In this document: piece by piece, positions 1 through 4,802 of the stretch
Position numbering within the stretch: the first letter of the stretch is position 1
Layout: each line of letters starts with the position of its first letter
NCBI GenBank assembly: GCA_947475795.1
Contig: CANJOX010000074.1
Location: forward strand, 1-11,199
Length of the DNA stretch: 11,199 nucleotides
Direction of reading: 5' to 3'
Source of the DNA: Gemmatimonadota bacterium
GTDB taxonomy: Bacteria; Gemmatimonadota; Gemmatimonadetes; Gemmatimonadales; Gemmatimonadaceae
Program-made: the position numbers and the translations under genes
Notes under the pieces: model-generated
The model's database searches: none
Seen by the model: only the letters and a program-made list of their open reading frames with translations
Told to the model about the DNA's origin: nothing

Positions 1-915
1 ACCGGATGCGCCACCGCTGGCGACGCGTTGCACGAGCCAGCGGGCGAGCAGGTTGACGAGCAGGGTGACCACGAGGAGCAGTGCCGCCACCGCCATCAGC
101 GCGGACACGTGGCCGTTGCTGGATGCCTCGGCGAATTCGTTGGCGAGCAGCGCGGCCATACTGTACGCCGGATCGAACAGGGAGGTGGGGATGGCGTGCC
201 GGTTGCCGATCACCATGGCCACGGCCAGCGTCTCACCGAGTGCCCGGCCAAGCCCGAGCATGAGACTGCCCACGAGCCCCGACTGCGCGGCCGGGAGTAC
301 GGCATCGCGCACCACTTCCCACGGGGTGGCTCCGAGGGCGAGTGCGGCTTCCCGCTGCGCCTGCGGCACCGCCAGCAAGACGTCGCGACTGACGCTCGCG
401 ATGTAGGGGAGAATCATGAGGGCCAGTACGAGGCCCGCAGCCAGCAGGCTCGGCCCGTAGGCCGGACCACGGACGAACGGGAACACGTCGCCCAGCGGCG
501 TGAGCGCCGGCATCAGGGTGCGGCGCAGGAGCGGAATGAGGACGAACACCCCCCAGAGGCCGTAGACGACGGAGGGGATGGCGGCGAGCAGATTGACGAG
601 GAACGCGACGGGTTCCCGGAGCGCGCGTGGTCCGATGTCGGAGGTAAAGATGGCCACGCCAATGGCGAGGGGCGCGGCGACGAGGAGGGCGATCCCCGAG
701 GAGAGCAAGGTGCCGGCAACGGCCGGCAGCGCCCCGAACCGGGCCCGGGGCACGTCCCACGTGGTGCCGCCGATCAGTTCGCCCCCGTGCAAGAGCAGCG
801 CCGGCCAGGCGCTGCGCACGACCACGACGGTGAGGAGCACCAACACCAGCGGGATCGCGGCGGCGCAGAGCGTCGTGACGGCACGGTACGCGCGATCAGC
901 GAGCGGTGTCGGCAT
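1..915 (-). CDS. pstC: Phosphate ABC transporter permease PstC (3' end cut by window edge)
   Basis: This is one of the two inner-membrane permease subunits of the high-affinity phosphate ABC transporter PstSCAB. I read 305 residues from an ATG at 915 with no stop before the window edge. PstC proteins are usually a little over 300 residues, so only the last few residues should be missing. The protein shows a first membrane segment near residues 18-33, a periplasmic stretch, and then the MetI-like permease core with helices from about residue 65 onward. The cytoplasmic EAA loop, which contacts the ATPase PstB, is at about 189-209 (REAALALGATPWEV followed by LPAA), and the conserved GRALGETLAV follows at 223-232. 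The gene lies 69 bases downstream of pstS on the same strand, as in classical pst operons, so pstA and pstB are expected next. No clear ribosome-binding site precedes the ATG. Family identity is near certain; the exact start is less so. Confidence 0.95.
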   Translation of the reverse strand, partial: MPTPLADRAYRAVTTLCAAAIPLVLVLLTVVVVRSAWPALLLHGGELIGGTTWDVPRARFGALPAVAGTLLSSGIALLVAAPLAIGVAIFTSDIGPRALREPVAFLVNLLAAIPSVVYGLWGVFVLIPLLRRTLMPALTPLGDVFPFVRGPAYGPSLLAAGLVLALMILPYIASVSRDVLLAVPQAQREAALALGATPWEVVRDAVLPAAQSGLVGSLMLGLGRALGETLAVAMVIGNRHAIPTSLFDPAYSMAALLANEFAEASSNGHVSALMAVAALLLVVTLLVNLLARWLVQRVASGGASG

Positions 916-984
916 GGCGGGGAGACGGGAAATCGGGCGGCAGTGCGGCCGTGGATAACATAGCCGATCCGTGGCGGCGACCGG

Positions 985-2142
985 TCACCTCGGGGTCGTG
1001 CGCGTGGTGTCGAACGCGGCGTCGAGCGACGCATCAAGACGGTCCACAATGCGTGCGGCGGCCTCCGAGGGGAGCGGGACATACCCAAGGGTGCTCGCCA
1101 CCTCCGGATTCTCGATCAGGGCCCAGCGGACGAACGCGGCCAGTTGCCGGCTTTTCACGGGACCGATGGCCGACGGGGCAATCAGCATCCACGTGAACGA
1201 GGCGATGGGGTACGACTGCGCACCCGGGGCGTTGACCAGCGACACGCGCAGGTCCGGTTGGCGACGGGTGTTGTCATCGCCAAGCACGCGTGCCGACTCG
1301 AGCACGCTGGTGGCGGCCGACGCGATCTCGAACGGCATCGGCGAGATGAACCGTCCGGCGGCGTTGCGCACATGCACCACCGGCAGACGGTTCTGCCGTG
1401 CGTACACGACTTCGAGGTAGCCGATGGCGCCCGGCATCTGCTTGACCTGTCCCGCCACGCCCTCGTTGCCCTTGCCGCCGATGCCCACCGGCCAGCGCAC
1501 ATCCTTGCCGCGTCCCGGCCCGGTTGCCCAGACCGTGCTGACGGCCGACAAAAAGTCGCTGAAGATGAACGAGGTGCCGCTGCCATCGGCGCGGTGCACC
1601 ACGAGAATGTCGGTGGCCGGCAGCGTGAGGGTGGGGTTGAGCGCCGTGATGCGCGGATGGCTCCACTGTGTAATGGCGCCGAGAAAGATGTCCGCGATGA
1701 CGTCGGGACTGAGGTTGAGCGGCCGGGTGAGCCCGGGGAGGTTGTACGTGATGGCGACGGCGCCGATCACCGTGGGGATGTGCAGGACCGTCATCCCGGC
1801 GCTGGCGAGTTCGTCATCGCTCATCGGGACATCGGTGGCGCCGAAGTCGACGGTGCGGGCCACGACCTGACGGATCCCGCCGCCGGACCCGATGGACTGA
1901 TAGTTGATGCGCACGTTGGTGCGCGTGGCGTACTCGTTGAACCAGCGGGCGTACAGCGGATACGGAAACGTGGCGCCGGCGCCGGTGAGATCGACGCGGG
2001 TGCTGCCGGGTGTCGGCGCGCCGGTTGCTTCACTGCTTGCCGAGCTGTCGGCGCCGGTGCGTGGCGCCGTCCGGTCACCACCGCAGGCGGTGACGACGGC
2101 GAGCACCAGCACCAGCAGGTGCGGGAAGGGGGATGCACGCAT
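985..2142 (-). CDS. pstS: Phosphate-binding lipoprotein PstS
   Basis: This is the periplasmic phosphate-binding component that feeds PstC/PstA, 385 residues long. The signal peptide ends in a lipobox (VVTAC) with the lipidated Cys at residue 20, followed by a Ser/Thr/Ala/Pro-rich linker to about residue 48. Family motifs then appear in order: GAGATFPYPLYARW (54-67), the SGSGGG loop (84-89), DFGATDVPM (99-107, where Asp104 matches the phosphate-contacting Asp of E. coli PstS) and RADGSGTSF (184-192, with Ser188 and Thr190 as expected ligands). The open frame extends upstream to 2304, but the start at 2142 is preferred. It gives a proper lipoprotein signal, and its ATG overlaps the stop of the preceding gene as TGATG, which suggests translational coupling. 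The region upstream of 2142 codes for the preceding lipoprotein in another frame. It is expected to be induced by low phosphate through PhoB (inference). Confidence 0.96.
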   Translation of the reverse strand: MRASPFPHLLVLVLAVVTACGGDRTAPRTGADSSASSEATGAPTPGSTRVDLTGAGATFPYPLYARWFNEYATRTNVRINYQSIGSGGGIRQVVARTVDFGATDVPMSDDELASAGMTVLHIPTVIGAVAITYNLPGLTRPLNLSPDVIADIFLGAITQWSHPRITALNPTLTLPATDILVVHRADGSGTSFIFSDFLSAVSTVWATGPGRGKDVRWPVGIGGKGNEGVAGQVKQMPGAIGYLEVVYARQNRLPVVHVRNAAGRFISPMPFEIASAATSVLESARVLGDDNTRRQPDLRVSLVNAPGAQSYPIASFTWMLIAPSAIGPVKSRQLAAFVRWALIENPEVASTLGYVPLPSEAAARIVDRLDASLDAAFDTTRTTPR

Positions 2143-2771
2143 CAGAGACGGGATGAGAGGCCCACGAACTTGAATCGCCCATCGCGCTCGAGGATGGTGC
2201 CGAAGAGCGCGCCCTCGACGGGCGGACGGCCGGGAGCGGACAGGCGGACGGTGCATCCCGCATGGAGCACATTGCCGCCCTGTGTGTCGGGCGGGGTGGG
2301 GCACCGCAAGCGGCTGGCCGACGGACGACTCCCCGCAAAGCGCTGGACGAGCGTCGTGGCGCCAGCATTCGAGGCGGCGAGCAGCTGGCCCCAGAGCAGT
2401 TCCGGTGGCGCCTCATAGGGCGGGCGGCTCATCGGCGAATCCGCGTAGTACAGCCACGCAAACTCGGCGCGGTCGATGATCATGGCATTCAACGCCACTG
2501 TGTCGCTGGCACCGACGGCCGCCGCCCAGCGCTCCACCAGCGCGGTGCGTGACGGGCTGGCGTAGCGCAAGGTATCGGTGCGCGCGAGCGGCGCGCGGAA
2601 CCGCCGGAGATGTTCGGCGATCGGCAGGATGGAATCCACGACGCCGCCGGCGGCGACGACCTCGGCGATGTGCGCTGCCTGTTCGTCAGCGGGCGATGGC
2701 GCCGGCTTTTCCGTGCAGGCCAGCAGGAGGATCGCGCCAAGCAGCGATCGCGACGGAGAGCGTAGAGACAT
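2142..2771 (-). CDS. Unrecognised small lipoprotein, coupled to pstS
   Basis: I do not recognise this 209-residue protein. The first 19 residues form a lipoprotein signal with lipobox LLLAC (Cys19), so it is predicted to be anchored to a membrane on the periplasmic side. The mature part is soluble with no further membrane segment. It has a helical-looking N-terminal half (about 28-100) and a C-terminal part with two cysteines (near 155 and 171, within LRCPTPPDT and HAGCTVRL) that could form a disulfide. It ends in a beta-like stretch, EGALFGTILERDGRFKFVGL. The stop TGA overlaps the pstS start ATG by one base, so the two are almost certainly translated from one message. That placement suggests a role at the envelope in phosphate uptake or signalling, which is inference only. 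A perfect 14-bp stem lies 15 bases before its start, and no ribosome-binding site is evident. It could also be a lineage-specific protein of unrelated function. Confidence 0.8.
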   Translation of the reverse strand: MSLRSPSRSLLGAILLLACTEKPAPSPADEQAAHIAEVVAAGGVVDSILPIAEHLRRFRAPLARTDTLRYASPSRTALVERWAAAVGASDTVALNAMIIDRAEFAWLYYADSPMSRPPYEAPPELLWGQLLAASNAGATTLVQRFAGSRPSASRLRCPTPPDTQGGNVLHAGCTVRLSAPGRPPVEGALFGTILERDGRFKFVGLSSRL

Positions 2772-2786
2772 AGCGTCGGAATGGGA

Positions 2787-2820
2787 GAACGGCCGGTGCC
2801 CGAGGGGGCACCGGCCGTTC
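2787..2820 (-). terminator. Perfect 14-bp stem-loop between beta-helix gene and lipoprotein-pst unit
   Basis: Arms 2787-2800 and 2807-2820 are perfect reverse complements (GAACGGCCGGTGCC and its partner) around a 6-base loop. The stem lies 43 bases after the beta-helix gene stop and 15 bases before the next start codon, both on the minus strand. The minus-strand tail (CTCCCATT) has only weak T content, so it is either an imperfect intrinsic terminator, a 3'-end stabilising structure, or an attenuator ahead of the pst unit. Confidence 0.6.
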
Positions 2821-2821
2821 G

Positions 2822-2855
2822 GACTTCAAAGAAGCTAGCGCGTCAGTGCGTTAGC
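2822..2855 (-). terminator. Weak terminator-like hairpin with T-rich tail after the beta-helix gene
   Basis: Arms 2834-2841 and 2848-2855 pair over 8 bp with one mismatch around a 6-base loop. Read on the minus strand, the stem is followed directly by TTCTTTG. It begins 8 bases after the TAG stop of the beta-helix lipoprotein gene. The T-rich tail is better than that of the larger stem at 2787-2820, but the stem itself is modest. The two may act together. Confidence 0.4.
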
Positions 2856-2863
2856 CGCCGGGA

Positions 2864-4615
2864 CTAGTTGCGCGCGTAGTTGGTCCAGTTGGCCCACCAC
2901 TTCGCGCCACCGGGCGCCGCCGCGCCGCGGTAGGCGGTCGGCGTGATGAACGTGCCGGCGCGGGCCGCGATCTTCGGATCGGCGCTGAAGGCGGCGAGGC
3001 CGCCCGTGGCGATCGGAGAGCCGGTGGCGGGCGACCAGTCAAAGCCCGCCACCGTCGGCGCCGTGGTGCCGCCTGCCGGGAGGGCGGTGAAGAGGCTCGC
3101 CGCCGTAACCGTGCCTGCGGCGAGGGTCACGTTGCTGTTACGCGCGGTGAACGCCGCTTCCTGACCGAAGTTCGTGCCGGTCGGGTCAAAGGTCACGCCG
3201 TTGTTCTGCGAGCCATTGTCCGCGAAGTACAGGTTGCGCACGATGAGCGAATCCGCCTGGAGGCGATTATTCGAGGTCGTGTCGCGCACCGAGATCGCCT
3301 GACGCGGCCACCGTGCGATCACACCATTCATGTAGTATCCGCCCGTACCGCGACGCAGCACCATGCCCACGCCGCCGTTCGTCGGCGTCGTGACGCCCGC
3401 ACCAACACCGATCATCGTGAAGTTCGCGAAGACGTTCATGGTCCAGAGTCCGTCGGCGGCACCCGAGCTCTGCGCGTTGCCGCCGGCCGGTGCGGTGCAG
3501 CCACCGCCGTTGCAGCCGTCCACTTCGAAGCCCTGCGGGTCGGTCGAGACGGCACCAGCGCCGGCACGCGGCGTGGCGAACGCCGACTGGTAGGCGATCA
3601 GGAACTGATTCCGGCCGCGGTAGCCTTCGGAGGTATCGAAATGGTCGTCGCCCGCCTCGTACGAGACCAGATACTTGCCGTCCACCGTGCCGCCGAACCA
3701 TTCGAACGAGTCGTCGAGACCCGTCACCGACTGCAGGTACTCCAGCGTCGTTCCGCTACCGAGCGCGGCGAACGTGAACGAGTTGAGCTCCGCATCCGTG
3801 AGCGTGGCGTAACCGGCGAACTCGACGCGCACATAGCGCAGCGTACCGCTGTTGTCGGCGTCGTTGGTACCACCGGTGTACACGACGCCGGCCGAGTTGC
3901 CGCCGACCACCGAGCCATCGGATCCCTCGACGATGATGTTGCCGGCGCGATTATTGCGCGCGTTACCCACGACGATCAGGCCGCCCCAGTCACCCGGGGA
4001 GCGATTGCCAGCGCTACGCTGCGACGTGAAGACCACGGGAGCGGCTTCCGTGCCATTAGCCACGATGCGCGCGCCGCGAAGGACGAACAGAGCGGAACCC
4101 AGAGCCGTCGTATCACCCACGATCTTGGTGCCGGCGTTGATCGTGAGCGTCGCGCCGCTGTTCACATAGACGAAACCGCGAAGCACATAGTTCGTGTCCG
4201 GCGTCAGCGTGCGGCTTGCCGCGATGGAACCGCTGAGGGTCACCGTCGGGTTGGCGGTGACCGCGTAGGTCACCGTGGCCGTCGCCGTGGCACTCGACGT
4301 CACCGTCGCCGGCGAGCCCGTGACGGCGGCGTTGTAGCGCACGTTGTTGCTCGTGACCTGCGCCGCCGCAATCGTGTACGTGCCTGGGGCGACCGTGTAG
4401 GTCGCCGAGGCCGTGGCCGACTGGGAGTACGAACTCGGGCCCGTCACGGTCACGGCTGCATTCACCCCGGCGGGCAGGCCGGACACAGTGATCGCGAGTG
4501 TGCCGTTCGCCGGCGTCACAGGTGCGGTGGGATCATCACTGCTGCTGCACGCGGCGAGCGCGAGCAGGCTGAATGACGTCATGGCGAGAGCGCGCAAGCG
4601 CGTGAACGTCGTCAT
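2864..4615 (-). CDS. Beta-helix-like surface lipoprotein partnered with the TonB-dependent receptor
   Basis: This 583-residue protein has a signal peptide ending in LALAAC (Cys23), so it is a lipoprotein. Residues 37-120 are Thr/Ser/Ala/Val-rich and look like an Ig/PEGA-type beta domain (GTLAITVSGLPAG at the start). From 124 to about 480 it has the repetitive Gly/Asn/Val pattern of a right-handed parallel beta-helix. Landmarks are LTPDTNYVLRGFVYV (137-151), SPGDWGGLIVVGNA (206-219), GTLRYVRVEFAG (257-268) and the acidic, aromatic block DDSFEWFGGTVDGKY (301-315) followed by AGDDHFDTSEGYRG (321-334). Two cysteines (368, 373; CNGGGC) may form a disulfide. It ends with YRGAAAPGGAKWWANWTNY. I recall this architecture, usually unnamed, encoded beside TonB-dependent receptors with a GLGERYT-type plug, as here. 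The start at 4615 is chosen because it gives a clean lipoprotein signal and has AGGA six bases upstream. The substrate is unknown; the Pho setting suggests a phosphorus compound. Confidence 0.82.
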   Translation of the reverse strand: MTTFTRLRALAMTSFSLLALAACSSSDDPTAPVTPANGTLAITVSGLPAGVNAAVTVTGPSSYSQSATASATYTVAPGTYTIAAAQVTSNNVRYNAAVTGSPATVTSSATATATVTYAVTANPTVTLSGSIAASRTLTPDTNYVLRGFVYVNSGATLTINAGTKIVGDTTALGSALFVLRGARIVANGTEAAPVVFTSQRSAGNRSPGDWGGLIVVGNARNNRAGNIIVEGSDGSVVGGNSAGVVYTGGTNDADNSGTLRYVRVEFAGYATLTDAELNSFTFAALGSGTTLEYLQSVTGLDDSFEWFGGTVDGKYLVSYEAGDDHFDTSEGYRGRNQFLIAYQSAFATPRAGAGAVSTDPQGFEVDGCNGGGCTAPAGGNAQSSGAADGLWTMNVFANFTMIGVGAGVTTPTNGGVGMVLRRGTGGYYMNGVIARWPRQAISVRDTTSNNRLQADSLIVRNLYFADNGSQNNGVTFDPTGTNFGQEAAFTARNSNVTLAAGTVTAASLFTALPAGGTTAPTVAGFDWSPATGSPIATGGLAAFSADPKIAARAGTFITPTAYRGAAAPGGAKWWANWTNYARN

Positions 4616-4621
4616 CGAGAG

Positions 4622-4625
4622 TCCT
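4622..4625 (-). promoter_or_regulatory. Ribosome-binding site AGGA deciding the start at 4615
   Basis: AGGA on the minus strand ends six bases before the ATG at 4615. It is one of the few Shine-Dalgarno-like sites visible in the window and supports this start over the upstream in-frame ATG at 4699. Confidence 0.5.
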
Positions 4626-4685
4626 GGATATGGTTGGTGGGGCGTTGAAATCAGACCCGGGTCGCACACTGAACTAACGCGACAG

Positions 4686-4691
4686 ATTGTG
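4686..4691 (-). promoter_or_regulatory. Candidate -10 element for the beta-helix lipoprotein gene
   Basis: CACAAT on the minus strand matches the TATAAT consensus at four of six positions. It lies 8 bases past the last GTCAY unit of the putative PhoB box, about the place a PhoB-activated promoter puts its -10. Transcription would begin near 4680, giving a leader of about 65 bases. No good -35 hexamer is present, as expected for a PhoB-type promoter. Confidence 0.35.
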
Positions 4692-4699
4692 CCGGACAC

Positions 4700-4726
4700 G
4701 TCATGACCCGGTCACGGTTGTGTCAC
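4700..4726 (+). promoter_or_regulatory. Putative PhoB box: three GTCAY units at exact 11-bp spacing
   Basis: On the plus strand, GTCAT starts at 4700, GTCAC at 4711 and GTCAC at 4722, each exactly 11 bases apart. In E. coli, PhoB boxes are tandem 11-bp units with the core TGTCA, so both core and period fit. The box lies about 85 bases before the beta-helix gene start. Its orientation is opposite to the usual one relative to that gene, which weakens the call. It also overlaps the inverted repeat at 4702-4740. Confidence 0.5.
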
Positions 4727-4740
4727 CGTGCCGGGTCATG
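4702..4740. repeat. Long inverted repeat between the receptor and beta-helix genes
   Basis: CATGACCCGG (4702-4711) plus CACGGT (4713-4718) pair with ACCGTG (4725-4730) plus CCGGGTCATG (4731-4740). This gives a 16-bp stem with one bulged T at 4712 and a 6-base loop. It lies about 60 bases past the receptor stop. In the minus direction no T-run follows, so a classical intrinsic terminator is doubtful. It could still end receptor transcripts or be an operator, since the putative PhoB box lies within it. Confidence 0.7.
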
Positions 4741-4802
4741 TGCCGTTTCTCAAGTGCCGCTACGGGCGGACGCAACCGGGGGCGATGGTCGCCCCGCGTG
4801 CG

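Noticed and set aside
28..963. Plus-strand open frame (311 codons) at the left edge
   Set aside because: Its composition (Glu/Arg/Gly/His-rich) is a shadow of pstC, which reads cleanly on the minus strand with EAA-loop and permease motifs.
2143..2304. In-frame upstream extension of pstS to 2304
   Set aside because: It would add 54 Arg/Pro-rich residues before a clear lipoprotein signal and would overlap the preceding gene. The TGATG coupling at 2140-2144 fits the shorter form.
1144..2418. Plus-strand open frame (424 codons) opposite pstS and the small lipoprotein
   Set aside because: It is antisense to two genes with lipoprotein signals and, for pstS, conserved family motifs. No motif of its own.
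3641..4576. Plus-strand open frame (311 codons) opposite the beta-helix lipoprotein gene
   Set aside because: Arg/Gly/His-rich shadow translation with no domain or start signal. The opposite strand has a clear lipoprotein with a ribosome-binding site.
4616..4699. In-frame upstream extension of the beta-helix lipoprotein to 4699
   Set aside because: It would place 28 residues before the signal peptide and put the start inside the probable promoter. AGGA is correctly spaced for 4615.
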